A stretch of DNA of 30,086 nucleotides from Ustulina deusta (Eukaryota > Ascomycota > Sordariomycetes > Xylariales > Xylariaceae): contig JAJNNX010000104.1 in the NCBI GenBank assembly GCA_023159155.1, forward strand, positions 1-30,086. The letters run 5' to 3'. Below, in pieces: positions 19,760 to 30,086 of the stretch (positions are counted from its first letter, which is position 1; each line of letters opens with the position of its first letter). The translations under genes and the position numbers were made by a program. A model generated the notes under the pieces. The model worked only from the letters and a program-made list of their open reading frames with translations, did not search any database and was not told the origin of the DNA.

Positions 19760-22417
19760 TCAGCGAGCTCCAATCTCCATCCACTCAAATGGCTTGTCTA
19801 GGAGACCTCCATTTAGCTTGTGCTTTTCAAGGGGAACCAGCCCCATCTGCTCCTCCTCGGAAGATCCGCAACGCTCGGCATTCATATCTTTCGGCTGTAT
19901 CCAAATACCCGTGATGGTTGAATTTGAGTGTGGATTTGGCTCCGTAGACGCGTCATCTGGAGTAGAGACCTCAATCATAATCTTCCGACATCGTAGCCAC
20001 GAGTTCTTGTTCGGCGGGACGAGATAGAAGTTTTGCAGTCGCGTGCCCGCAATCCTTTCCCTTGAGAGACCCAACCGCGGCGGCTGTTTATTTCCGCCCG
20101 TATCAAGGACGAGGTGCAGTTCAGCACTTACTGCATCATCACTATCTATTCCAATGATGTAGCAAACGACATCGAAGACCGTATTTAAAGCGAGTTCCCA
20201 ATCCTCACCTTCGGCAACTGTATCAAAGGCTGACACATCTGTCATAATCGATAGGAGGAGCTTATTTAAGCCACGCCCAAGGTCCAAATAGTTCATGGAG
20301 GCATGACGAATCACAGGCGTCACGAGCTGCAATAGAAATGTGAGGTTGCTTCTCCGAAGCCCAAGACCGCCATGATTTGTTGGCCATGAAAACTTTTCCT
20401 CTAAAAACGCCATAAAGCTCGGCTGAGCATATTCTGTGAGCCGTACTAGAGCGGGGTGAGGCCAAGCGCTCATAGCAGCAACGATGAAGTCGTGCGCTTC
20501 TTTCGTATACTCCCCATCTTGGAAGTCCATAATTCGAGATTGTCCCGGAATTGGGTATTCCATGACAAACTTGGTTGGGTTTTCCGACGTGACTACAATA
20601 TGTTTATCGTACCTAGCCCACTCGGTGACAGGGGCGTAGACTGATGTGGACGTGTACCTGGTTGTGCTTGAGAGGTATCGTGAGGGCGACCAGGCCAGCG
20701 GACTCATGCCTTCCGGGCTATTGGATGGGAGGAGCCCCGAGGGTAAACTCGTCAATGGACTTACGCCCCAGTTTTCCCGGAGCTGAGAAAGGGCGTCATC
20801 TAGGAGCCTTTCGAGACTCATGTTCTTGCTATCTTCTGGAATTTTGTACAAGGGACAATCGACCCAGACTGCCAACACAAGATCGCGGGGCTTTGTGAGG
20901 TCTCTAAAAGAGCTCGAGAGCGTTCCTAGCATAGTTAGGAATTGAGAAAGTTTTTGACGGTTGGTCATGTGAGGTTCGCGAGCCTTTTTAATTACCCTCC
21001 CAGCTAGAAACTTGTCAAGCGTTTGCCTCGAGCCGGCCGCGGCTCCAGTATCATGGCCGGACAGCATAAACCAGTCTGACATCGCTCGCTCGGCGATAAT
21101 GCGTGTAGACATGGCCTTGCTAAGCATCTGTTGATTGAAAATAATTCTTTGAGTATCTCGACAGATGATGCAAACATTACCCTCATCAACTTGATCCCGA
21201 AAGAGCGATGGAGGGTCGGCTAGCGTTTGCGCTTCCTTGTTCCATCTAGAACAAACGCCACGGCCAAGCCCATTGCCAAGTTTTTTCCGAATCGGCAAAA
21301 GGTCATCTTCTTGACGCTCCCAATCCAATCTGACACAGACGTTCAAGTGACGAAAGGAAGACAGGTCCAGCGTCGAGTGGAGGTGTTCGCCTATTTCGAA
21401 GTGGTCCCAAGACCTATGTTTAATAGCCGCTCTGAAGCCAGCTTTCAGAGCGGAAAAGCGGTATTCAAATAATGACCGAAAGCCCAGAAATCCTACCGTG
21501 ATAGCGGGACAGGGCAGTATGTCCTCAGACGTCCACTCGGCACGGATTTCATGGGCATAGTATAGCTCCTGTCGCGGCCAGAGTCGCCGGAAGTATTGAG
21601 CACAACCAAGCGTATTGAAACAGGATCTGTGGCGATTCAAACTGTCGTCTCTGAACTCCATATTCAATCCAGTCAAATAGTCTTGATTCGGAGAATGTTG
21701 GTTGGTGATTTCGCTGTAATCTACCATGCACCTGCATTTGGCTCCCGGTAAGATCGCCACAACTGGCAACGTGCGGTAGATAACCGGGACCATGTTGAGA
21801 GTTTTCCTGACTTTTTCATCTTCGCCTTGTTCGCCAGATAGCTGGTCTATCCAGCAGTAGTACGGCCCATCCTGGTCGTTTGTGCCATTGCAAATGCGAT
21901 CCAGCGTTTTGACGAAACTCGCATTATGGTCACTTTCAGCCCATTCGTCACCCAGCCTGATCTTCATGAAATCGTCTGCATTAATTTTTCGATCGGCAGG
22001 CATCTTTTCATGTCCAATCACACGCTTAGGTATATTTGTCTCCGTCTTTGTCTCACCACTCTGATTATCGTATACCTCCTCTTTCCTCCACCCCCAATGG
22101 CCCCACGTGTATGAGATGACTTTGACTTTGTCATGATCCACAATTTTAGGGACGTCTTCGATCTTCGGGCGCTCTTCGCTCTCCTTGGCGAAATTTTGTT
22201 GTTTGGGGAGTTTACCATCTTCTTCGTTTGAGGTCTTCGCTATGTCGAGATAAGCTCGCTCGACCTCCAAATGTTCTTTCCCATGATCAATGAGTTTGTA
22301 TTCGTCGCGGGGGCTTCCATCTTCGTTACGGGTGTTTCCGTCTTCGCCGTTGGTGATCGCCTCTACGAATTTCTGGCAGTAGCATAACTTGAAACGCAGT
22401 ACCCGAACTCGGGGCAT
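19760..22417 (-). CDS. Divergent HET-like (heterokaryon incompatibility) protein, 885 aa
   Basis: A single frame from ATG 22417. The N-terminal 300 residues follow the order of the fungal HET domain: KVISYTWGHW (99-108) in place of the usual ALSYxWG, YCWIDQLSGEQGEDEKVRKTLNMV (187-210) in place of WIDxLCINQ, a hydrophobic VIYRTLPVVAILPG strand (212-225), and YFRRLWPRQELYYAHEI (275-291) in place of RxWxxQE. The remaining 590 residues have no domain I can name, but contain mixed helical regions and a DLVLAVWVDCP segment. HET-domain proteins trigger cell death on non-self recognition. Here the motifs depart from the consensus, so the role is inferred. The gene diverges from the 516-aa membrane protein across a 978-nt spacer, and a TATATAT stretch about 150 nt upstream could be its TATA element. 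No stops from RIP are seen. Confidence 0.65.
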   Translation of the reverse strand: MPRVRVLRFKLCYCQKFVEAITNGEDGNTRNEDGSPRDEYKLIDHGKEHLEVERAYLDIAKTSNEEDGKLPKQQNFAKESEERPKIEDVPKIVDHDKVKVISYTWGHWGWRKEEVYDNQSGETKTETNIPKRVIGHEKMPADRKINADDFMKIRLGDEWAESDHNASFVKTLDRICNGTNDQDGPYYCWIDQLSGEQGEDEKVRKTLNMVPVIYRTLPVVAILPGAKCRCMVDYSEITNQHSPNQDYLTGLNMEFRDDSLNRHRSCFNTLGCAQYFRRLWPRQELYYAHEIRAEWTSEDILPCPAITVGFLGFRSLFEYRFSALKAGFRAAIKHRSWDHFEIGEHLHSTLDLSSFRHLNVCVRLDWERQEDDLLPIRKKLGNGLGRGVCSRWNKEAQTLADPPSLFRDQVDEGNVCIICRDTQRIIFNQQMLSKAMSTRIIAERAMSDWFMLSGHDTGAAAGSRQTLDKFLAGRVIKKAREPHMTNRQKLSQFLTMLGTLSSSFRDLTKPRDLVLAVWVDCPLYKIPEDSKNMSLERLLDDALSQLRENWGVSPLTSLPSGLLPSNSPEGMSPLAWSPSRYLSSTTRYTSTSVYAPVTEWARYDKHIVVTSENPTKFVMEYPIPGQSRIMDFQDGEYTKEAHDFIVAAMSAWPHPALVRLTEYAQPSFMAFLEEKFSWPTNHGGLGLRRSNLTFLLQLVTPVIRHASMNYLDLGRGLNKLLLSIMTDVSAFDTVAEGEDWELALNTVFDVVCYIIGIDSDDAVSAELHLVLDTGGNKQPPRLGLSRERIAGTRLQNFYLVPPNKNSWLRCRKIMIEVSTPDDASTEPNPHSNSTITGIWIQPKDMNAERCGSSEEEQMGLVPLEKHKLNGGLLDKPFEWMEIGAR

Positions 22418-23395
22418 CCTGGGGGCATAGGGCAGGGCGAAACAGGTATTTGTGGTGGTTTTGTTTTCGATAGTAAGTGAGGATCTGGCTAAGTGAAGAG
22501 CTGAGGCACTCTAGTAGTGCACAGAGAAGGATAAAAAGACAGAGACCAAGAGCGACGACCAAAAAGGTCCAATATATATGTGTGAGGGAAGAATTGCTCC
22601 AGCGGTGACAAATAAAAGACGAGTGGTCCAACTGTAATGCTTTTTGCTCGAAGAGAGGATGATTCTATACGTCGATTGAGGCAGAAGCAGTCGTGTGATA
22701 AGATAGGTCAGCAGTCTTTCAAGGAGTTGCAAAGATAGTTCGAAAGGAGAAAGCCTACAAGCAAGAAGGCAGCTGAACTTTTGATGTGGGAGAAGCTGTT
22801 GGAGTAGAGCAGCACCTGGTTGATTTTAAGCCTATGAACAAGGAATATAAGCGAAGACACGCTTTGAATGGTTAGGCAGCAAACATACTGTACTGGCTTA
22901 TGGCTACGCGTCTTCATTCGATCTTGTGCATGTATTGTTTTATGTTGATAATGCTTTTGCACTTTGGGGTACTACCACAGCAGTCTTGGCCGACTCTTGC
23001 GCCTCAGTCTTTTTTACATTACGACACCATGATACGATGGCAGACGCGTTGAACCAATGACTATGCACCTGAAGCTGCCGGAGGATGACTGGCGTGTAGC
23101 ACAGCAGCGGTACTGCTTGAATCCGAGCCTATTGATGCCAAATTACGAGGACTCACTGTATACACCAAAGCACTCTTGCCAGGTCTCGTACGTTCCAAAA
23201 GTTGGCCTCGATGTCATGTGGAGATAAAGCAGCCATGCAATTACAAGAGTTTCGTATTCATACCTAATCGATATCGGGCCTCGCAGTTCCACCTAAGCTT
23301 CATCTTAAGCATCCCAAGAGCCGTGAAATATACCCCCCAATGCATCCAGAGGCACTCATAGTGTCCATCAACTGAGTGACCACAATCCACACCAG
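22418..23395. other. Divergent promoter region between HET-like and membrane-protein genes
   Basis: Both flanking genes are transcribed away from this spacer. ATATATATG at about 22573-22581 lies roughly 155 nt before the HET-like start. Short frames with hydrophobic runs occur on the minus strand (22326-22962) but overlap each other and lack support. No repeat is seen. Confidence 0.45.
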
Positions 23396-25109
23396 ATGGC
23401 ATCATCTTCACTACCTGGGCTATTTTCGCCCGTCACAAGCGCTTCTTCGTTTAATACTAATAGTTCTGGTCAGAGCACCCCAAATCTTGCAACTGGATGG
23501 TCTAATCCGTCCAACGTTGGCCCCATTCTTTTCATCATCGCCGGTGACATAGTCCATAAAGCTTTGGCACAGGGTACTGCTACCCGCTTCACCCTGTTTC
23601 GCTTCACCCCTATCTGTTTCTCTTTCGGTATCGTCACATATGTCTTCACTGCACTTGTCGGCGTTCTGGGAGAAGGTCGCCTGCTCCCGCAGCCAGACTA
23701 CCCCGCTCGCGTTTTCAATCTTAAATACGGCTATGCTCGACAGAATAAGAACTGGCTCGTCGGGCGGCTTCTTCGCGATTTGGAGACAAAGGCAGAGCAA
23801 GACAATCCCTTAACTGGAATGGCGGGACTTCGGATCACCATCTGGAAAGTCCCTTCTGACCTCGAAGACAAGAGGTCTCCCAGCCCTAAGGAGCCGAGCC
23901 TTTCTAGACCGCCAGTATACAGCAAGGAACTTCTTTTCGCCATTTGTTGCATCCTCCTACAAATTACCATAGCTTCCATCCCAGGAATTTGCCAACAAGA
24001 GTGGGATACATTGGCCATCACGGCAGCAGGCACTCTTCTCGTTCAATCGATCGGCTGGTTGCCGCAATGGGCCGCCGAAAAATCCTCTAACAGACCTGCA
24101 AAGGATATTTACGCCATCACGCGAGGAAACGGCCACAGGGACATTGTTGTCATCCTGCCATCTAATAAACACATGAATCTAGAAGAACTCGCAACTTCGG
24201 AGTCACCGCGTCAAGCTCGTCCGTGGCAGAAACTGACAGGTTTCGGCTTCCTCGCCAGGTCAGTACGCTAGAGTCTCCTATACTTTATTTTGGCTTTTTT
24301 CTTGTTTAGGGGTGTTATATGCCTAATATAAGCTGTCTGTCCACGTTTCTTTGCCAAGCTTCCGAGATGCTTGGTATTGTCCACTATGTATAGCGAATAC
24401 TGACCCTAGATTCTTAAATAGGCGCCCTCAAGAACCTCCAGCTGAGAACGAAACAGAAACCCAAGTAAGGGTAATATTTGGACATCCTGCGGGATTTTTC
24501 ATCACACGGATAGTACTTGTCGTTGCGTCCGTCCTGTCCATCCCCTTTCTCATCCAGCTCGCAATGCCACGAAGACAGAACTGGTATATTATTGCGGTGG
24601 GAAGCATCGGTGCGGTTCAGAATGCGATTCTAGCTGCCGCGAAAAAAGATCCCAAACGCTACGATTTGCCCCTGGAGATAGAAGCCTGCATTATAGAGAA
24701 GAAAGTCATGGACGCACTCAAGAAGTTCCATATGAGCTATCCTGGTGGCAAGGCGCTCAGAGACGAGTTTTTCTCGAGTACCCTCTGGCCTGACGAACAG
24801 GACTGGTGGGATACAACGCCGGGGGGCAAAGGCAAGGGCAAAGTCAAGAAAGGAGACGAGTTGCCCAAGAGGGACGGCCAGGGCGAAAGCAGCCAAGGAG
24901 TTGAACCGCCGAGGGGCGATGGCCAGAATGAAAACAATGAAGGAGATGATGGTCCTCCGAAGGGGAAGAAGGGAAAAGAGAAAGAAGTTAGCAACCCTCT
25001 AGAGGGACAGAAGGAAGGAGGTTCTATCCCTCTAGAAGAGCTCGGAAACATCAATGACATTGCCACAGGGAGTTCCTCATCAATAGCAGGAGAGGACGAG
25101 GCAAAGTAG
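23396..25109 (+). CDS. Multi-pass membrane protein of a conserved but uncharacterised fungal family
   Basis: Exons 23396-24258 and 24422-25109 joined by a 163-nt intron (GTCAGT donor, TTAAATAG acceptor, phase 2) give 516 aa. The intron is long for this window; a version with a mini-exon inside it was considered but needs a 34-nt intron or meets a stop. Hydrophobic helices occur near residues 41-90 (GPILFIIAGDIVHKALAQ..., FSFGIVTYVFTALVGVL), 180-200, 207-225, and, in exon 2, 320-345 and 350-370. Between them sit YARQNKNWLVGRLLRDLE and AITRGNGHRDIVVILP, both of which I recall as hallmarks of a fungal family without known function. The C-terminal about 110 residues are Lys/Gly/Glu-rich and probably disordered and cytosolic. 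The gene diverges from the HET-like gene, so a paired role is possible but unproven. Confidence 0.7.
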
Positions 25110-25345
25110 GCTCCCAGTCAGCGTAAAGTACCCGAAAAAATAAACAGGAAATAAATATGCTAGTAGAAGTGAGGTTATAAAGTATTGAGTTATTGGCGAA
25201 TCAAATTGTTAATATGATCGGATTAATAGATCCACTAACTTCTATTAATACCTGTATTAAAAAGCACTGTGCTAGCCCTAAGCAATAAATACTAGCCTAT
25301 ATAAATAATAAAACAAATACTATGCACCTTAATTAAATAGCTTAG
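25110..25345. other. AT-rich spacer
   Basis: AT-rich DNA with no open frame, of the same flavour as the right-hand AT block: TA-rich with residual AGC/GCT. Probably a small RIP-affected remnant or the 3' flank of both neighbours. Confidence 0.45.
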
Positions 25346-25783
25346 TTAGGTTTTTTTATAACCAAGGTTATCCTGCTCTTGTTCACCAGATAGTACATCC
25401 GCGAGAACGGCCCAGAATTGGCCAAGGGTTGGCCCGTATCTAGTTGCTAGATCTGTCTCGACAAGCGCCGGTAGGTCAGCGGGGGCTGGCTGGACTAAGG
25501 CCAGCAAGGCCTTGTTTGAGCTGACCAAATCATGGTTAAATACCGACTGGTCTGCCAAGCTTGGGAGGATGCGTGCATTTGTGGCCTCAACAACGACTCG
25601 GAATGCAAACAGCTCGTCGGCGCCCCAGGAACTAGCAGCGGGGAGTCTTTTAGGCAACTGATTGAGGTGCGGCGCACCAGTCAGCGCATGCTTGCTCGTG
25701 ACAGACGTGAAGTAAGGCATCGTGTAATAGCACGCATCTGAATAATGCTTGAATCTAGCAGCACCAGAAAGCAACAAGCGCAT
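25346..25783 (-). CDS. Possible 145-aa remnant, unrecognised
   Basis: The open frame continues upstream to 25840 but has no ATG before 25783 and meets a TAA just beyond 25840, so the N-terminus is either this short form, missing from an undetected 5' exon, or lost. The protein is helical and Ala/Leu-rich, with SSWGADELFAFRVVVEATN and DLATRYGPTLGQFWAVLADVL as its most protein-like stretches. No family is recognised. It ends in AT-rich DNA, and it may be the surviving 3' end of a larger gene. Confidence 0.35.
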   Translation of the reverse strand: MRLLLSGAARFKHYSDACYYTMPYFTSVTSKHALTGAPHLNQLPKRLPAASSWGADELFAFRVVVEATNARILPSLADQSVFNHDLVSSNKALLALVQPAPADLPALVETDLATRYGPTLGQFWAVLADVLSGEQEQDNLGYKKT

Positions 25784-26093
25784 GTGGGCAGAGAATGCCA
25801 AAGTGTTACTTGCGTAAGCGCGATCGTGGTCCGCGTTCACGTTGTTTTACCACTTACTGTACTCTTGGTTCGCTCAGCGCCACTTATTCCCATGCATGAG
25901 CGGACCCCGAGCCAATCTCCTCACAGCCGTACGTGTTGGTGCTAGGATTGTGGCGTGTCGCTTGCCTCGGCAATATGGATCTGTCCTGCGACGATGCGAC
26001 TGCATCGCATTTGAAGTCTACGTCTCCAGAATGTCACGATGCAAATTATCAAGATATATACATAAAGCCGTGGGTTGTCCACACGGGACCTCA
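25784..26093. other. Intergenic stretch, no gene seen
   Basis: A plus-strand frame (25933-26223) overlaps the last exon of the next gene on the other strand and starts at a TTG, so it is not accepted. A short hairpin CGATGC-GACT-GCATCG lies near 25992-26007. Confidence 0.4.
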
Positions 26094-27207
26094 TTACAAT
26101 GCCGCTATATCTGGCAACAATACGGGTCCAAGTTGTGAAAGGGAGGTTTGTGGGCCTTCTAGTCGGCGTTTTTTAACGTCTATTATGTCCCATGCATCCG
26201 AAGATTTTCGTTTCCTACGATAATACTCATCCTGATGCTTGATAGTAGCGTTGACCGACACGGCAGCTAGGAGACGATGGCGGAATGTAACGTTGGGCTC
26301 ATATGGCACAGCCCTGTGTCGCAGTGTGACGAGGGGCGGCGGCGTGGTGTCGGGGCAAGCGCGGGTCGTGGGCGGTTGGTTAGGGGATCGGAAGCGCTCG
26401 AGCAGGCGCGGAGATATAAATGCGGTATAGATGTACATGTTTCGGTCGTCGTCGCGGCGCGAACCAAACAGCAGCCGTGTCTGGTGTCAGGGAAACAAAA
26501 TGCGTGTCAGCATGTATGCCGTGGGGGGAGCTGGTGGAAGGGAAACGGTGACTTACCACAACTGCCGATTCCCCTGTAGAGAAGGGCTTTGTTTGAGCTA
26601 GAGCAATCAAGATGGCGGTAATATAAGGCTCGTAGGGTTCGTTGGAAAGATGTCTACGGTGGGCCAGATAGTCATGATTATCAATTGTGAAGGCGTCGAA
26701 GAAGGGAAGCACCAAGGACCCAAGGTGAAAGCTGAAAAGCAGCCGAAGCGGATAGGCACGCGGCCCAACACGCAACTTCACGGTGCATTTCTGGAAGTGA
26801 GAGAAAGCAGGTGGCTCGATGTCAAGGCGGGGGCTGCTGCTGAGTTTGACATGGTTGTCGACGTCGACGTCATCATGCTGAGGCTTGCTCGGGCGCGGCC
26901 AGAAGGCCAGCATCTTATCCAAGGCCTGGACCAATAGCCAAGAAGAGTCCGGGCCGTTTAACGTGTTGATGGAGCGCCTGAGGCGGTCCGGGGGCAGGGT
27001 GGGAATGACTGCATGGAAAGACAGCCCGTCGTCTTGATCACCATCGACGTCACCCAAATCGGCAACGCTCTGGCGATCAATGCACAAGGCCTCTAGATGG
27101 GCCTGTGTCCATTTGGGAGGCGACTGCCAAAGCGCCTTGTTGCGGCCCACGACAGCATTGAGAGAATGTTGCCCGAGGTCGATATTTGGTGCAGGTCGCG
27201 ATGGCAT
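26094..27207 (-). CDS. Two-exon protein of a probably conserved uncharacterised fungal family, 345 aa
   Basis: Exons 27207-26557 and 26480-26094, with a 76-nt intron (GTAAGT donor, ACACCAG acceptor, phase 0), give 345 aa. The frame is open five codons above the chosen ATG but only through a TTG, so 27207 is used. Exon 1 ends ...FSTGESAVV and exon 2 opens TRLLFGSRRDDDRNMYIYTA, a smooth continuation. Features: a Pro/Asp-rich N-terminal half, a YITAILIALAQTKPF helix near 200-215, a YIYTAFISPRLLERF stretch and a basic RRKRKSSDAWDIIDVKKRR motif near the C-terminus that could be a nuclear localisation signal. No enzyme motif is seen and no function is assigned. The clean splice site is the main evidence that the gene is functional. 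Confidence 0.65.
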
Positions 27208-27989
27208 TGACAGCGTGATCAATGTTGCTAGGAGCCTCGGATTTGGGGTATATGGCTGCTGGCATAGCGGCTACAAGGCTTTTATCTCGGGCATATATGA
27301 TTCCAGCATGGCTGATATCATGGATCAATCAGGCTCTGATGCGATATGTGCAAGATATGATGCGTGTAAGGTGGAGAGAGTTAGAACAATGAAAGAGCGG
27401 CAGTATTGACACAACAAATGCGCGACAGTGGCTGCAGAGCTAAGAAATGGCTGGTGCTGGACCCGCCTTGCTTGGGAGTCTGAGGGTAGCCCACCCCTGC
27501 CTGTTAACCTGAGAGGGTTCCTGTATGCCTTTGTTTGCCTTCGTTTTAACTAATGAAGAAGCGATGGTAATAGTGGCGCTGCTTGCCTAAACTTGCAACA
27601 CACACCATGGCAACTGACTAGGCTGCGAAATGTATGAGTGATCATTTGGAACGTAAAGGCGCAGGGGCTGGCTCAGCGGCGAGGGCAAACACGCGCAACA
27701 AGAGAAGAGGCAAAGGCAAGCGTGGGAGGTTGTCGTCGAGGTGGAAAAGTACCTACCTACCTAAGGTAATGTCAGAAATAATAGGCTAAATGTACCAGGG
27801 GGTGAGCAGAGCCTGCTCAGCCCCTAAGGACCCGCCACACTATTTATTAGGACACACCTCAGAGAGAGCGAGACACCCCTCAATTGACTGGCTTACTTAT
27901 TCTGACATGTCCCACTGCGGGCGGGTACCTGCTTTGTCACATGACCCGCATATCCACTATAAGTAGCAGTATGTACACAGTAGCCACAG
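27208..27989. other. Upstream region of the 345-aa gene, ending at the AT-rich block
   Basis: It contains three tandem TACC repeats running into TAAGGTA at about 27750-27768, a motif type common upstream of fungal genes, and the GC-rich stem-loop at 27799-27824. No gene is supported. Confidence 0.45.
27799..27824. repeat. GC-rich stem-loop
   Basis: GGGGTGAGCAG pairs with CTGCTCAGCCCC across the loop AGC, with one unpaired base in the right arm. It sits about 165 nt before the start of the AT-rich block. No transposon signature flanks it. Confidence 0.5.
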
Positions 27990-30086
27990 TACAGATCCTC
28001 TATCTATTCTACAACTCTAATATATTTAGATTGATTTATTTATATTATTATAAATTAGTAGCTAGTAATTATTATATTATTAACTACTATTACTATTGTT
28101 TTTTTTATTAGCTTAGTTTAATTAACTTATTATTATCTAGAGCTACCCTAGGGTTATTATTACTTTTTTTTCTAATTATATAGCTTTAGACCTCTACACT
28201 AATAACTTATCGCCCTAAAGATTTTTTTCTAGTACGCTAGCTATATAAGTTTATTAATATAAATTATTTTTTAGCTATATTAGTTATAAATTAAAATATT
28301 TAATTTGCTTAAAACCTAGCACTTAATATTAATTATATTATAAAGCTAGAACTTGATTATTTGTTTATTTAAGTTAAATTTTATTATTAATTTATTATAT
28401 TTTTTAAATATTAAAAAAAATATATTCTATTTACTAAATAAAAAGGTTTACTATTAAATAATTTGCTATTTTTTCTAAAATAATTAAATATATTATTATT
28501 AGAATAAAACATATTATTATTTTAAAAAAAAAACAATAGTTATTTTGTTTTATAAATAGTAAGTATTACTTATTATATTAAATAAACTTATTAATTTTTA
28601 GAACTTTAAAGATTTATTAGCTTAGTTTAATAAGTTTTATATTTATAATTTATTATTTTTTTTTAAATATTTTTTATTAAAATTTTTTTTAGCTAATAAT
28701 ATAGCTATACTATTTATTACAAAAAAAGCTTAGTGCTTTTTTTAAAACATTATTGCTTATTAAAATAAACGTTATATCTAAAATATAGTAGTACTATTAG
28801 TTGTATAGTCTACCTAAAATATTTAAAATATAGCTTAGTTTTTGATTATAGTTTAGTAGCAAAAAACTATATTAGAACTCTGGTCTATTAATATAGGTTA
28901 TTTTAATTTTAGCGCTAAAAATCCTATATTTGCAAGATTTATTATTAATAGCAAGATTATTAAATATATAAATATTTATATTTTTATAAACCGCTTTAAA
29001 TATTTAGCTATTTAATAAACTAAAACTAAAATATAAAAAGTTTAGACCTAATATTTTTTAGGTCTAGCTTTAATTTAATACTTATAAGTTTTATTTAAAA
29101 TAGATTATAAGTTTTTAGAAATAGTTATTATTTAAGCTATTTTTAATAAACTTATTAAATAATTTAAGTTTTTATAGTTTATAGCAATAGTTAGATTTTA
29201 AGCTTATAAGTTTATATTAAAAAATATTTATAAAAGTTATAATATAATAAATTTTATTTAATATATTATCTAAAACGTTAAAAATTATAATTAAAATAAT
29301 ATAAATTAGCTAAAAGTTATTTTTAAAACTTTTAATAAAAATATTTAAAGCTAACTTATTATTTTTACTAAAACTAGTATAATAAATATTTTTATTATAT
29401 AGATCTATAAATATAAAAGTATATTAAAAAAATAGCTTATAAAAATATATTATATTTTTTTAATAAATAAATAATATAAACTTTTTTTTTTGTTTATATT
29501 TTTTTAAAATAGGACTAATAATTTTTAATATATATAATAGTACTAGCATAAATATAAAATAACTTAGGTTAGTATAACAGAAATATTTTTTAATATAACT
29601 TTTAATATTTATAACTTTAGTAACCCTAAACTTAAAGCCTATATTATTAGCGTATATCTTAACTATATAGTTAGCTTTAAAATTTACCTTAGACTTAGCA
29701 AAGTTTATGTTTTAGTAATCGCAGCAATAATAGCAGTAGTAGTAGTAATAGCCTGCTTAGCTATATTAATAGCCCGTATAGGTACTAAACTTTCCTTTAA
29801 TTAATACTATCCTATATAAATAATTTTATTTATTTTACTATTTAAAGGACTAGCTTAATAGTAGCTAAAATAGTAACTAAAAAATTAGAAAGTATATTAT
29901 AATAAAAATATCCAAAATAAGATTATTTATTTAATAATTAATCCAAAATATAATGCTTATTTTTAATAAAAAAAAACTCTACTAATATAATTATTTAATT
30001 AGAAAGATTTTATTAATATAAAAGCCGATTTTTCCTAATCTATAAAAAAAACCCTTTATATTATATTATACTTTTTTATTAGCTAA
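27990..30086. repeat. Extremely AT-rich, gene-free block, probably RIP-degraded repeat
   Basis: From about 27990 to the window end the sequence is almost entirely A and T, with TA-rich runs, many poly-A/poly-T tracts and residual G or C mostly as AGC/GCT. No long frame, no gene and no intact transposon motif can be read. A short trinucleotide-like patch (GCAGCAATAATAGCAGTAG...) lies at about 29721-29752. The sharp compositional border is what RIP leaves on old repeats in heterochromatin or in AT-rich isochores. The original element cannot be named. Confidence 0.75.

Noticed and set aside
27884..28111. 75-aa Tyr/Ile-rich frame at the AT border
   Set aside because: Most of it lies in A/T-only sequence and the composition alone explains it.
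29620..29632. Telomere repeat (CCCTAA)
   Set aside because: Only one isolated copy-like hexamer occurs, without tandem repetition, so this is not a chromosome end.

Overview
The window looks like a gene-sparse accessory region of a filamentous ascomycete (Pezizomycotina). Short GT...AG introns of 46-163 nt, a HET-type protein, a fungal DUF3435 tyrosine recombinase and an extreme AT-only block of RIP type all point that way. No bacterial operon structure, rRNA, tRNA or CRISPR array was seen. Most genes had to be rebuilt by joining reading frames across introns, and the exon positions are given in each entry.

Left part (1-6.5 kb): a secreted thaumatin-like protein (minus), a four-helix SUR7/PalI-type plasma-membrane protein (plus), a sirtuin of Hst3/Hst4 type (minus) and a small two-exon basic protein (plus). 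Each is compact and intact.

Middle part (7-17.6 kb): every substantial gene is on the minus strand. It holds two unrecognised proteins (273 and 327 aa) flanking a 25-nt, two-variant minisatellite, a mitofusin (Fzo1-like) copy broken by three in-frame stops, and a 1126-aa DUF3435 protein (Starship captain family). The three stops all sit in TAA/TAG codons that one C-to-T change at CpA would make from CAA/CAG, the expected footprint of repeat-induced point mutation (RIP). The DUF3435 protein has the tyrosine-recombinase residues, a zinc-finger pair and a C-terminal chromodomain. If it is an active captain, the element would begin just above 17.65 kb and extend toward lower coordinates, making the broken mitofusin, the orphan genes and perhaps the sirtuin and thaumatin genes cargo. 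No element ends are proven here.

Right part (17.6-28 kb): a doubtful 143-aa ORF, an 885-aa divergent HET-like protein and a divergently transcribed 516-aa multi-pass membrane protein sharing about 1 kb of upstream DNA, a 145-aa remnant, and a conserved-looking 345-aa two-exon protein. From about 27.99 kb to the end the sequence is almost pure A/T with no gene, most likely RIP-degraded repeat DNA.

Functional links between the genes are inference. The clearest theme is mobile-element and self-recognition biology next to RIP-degraded DNA.
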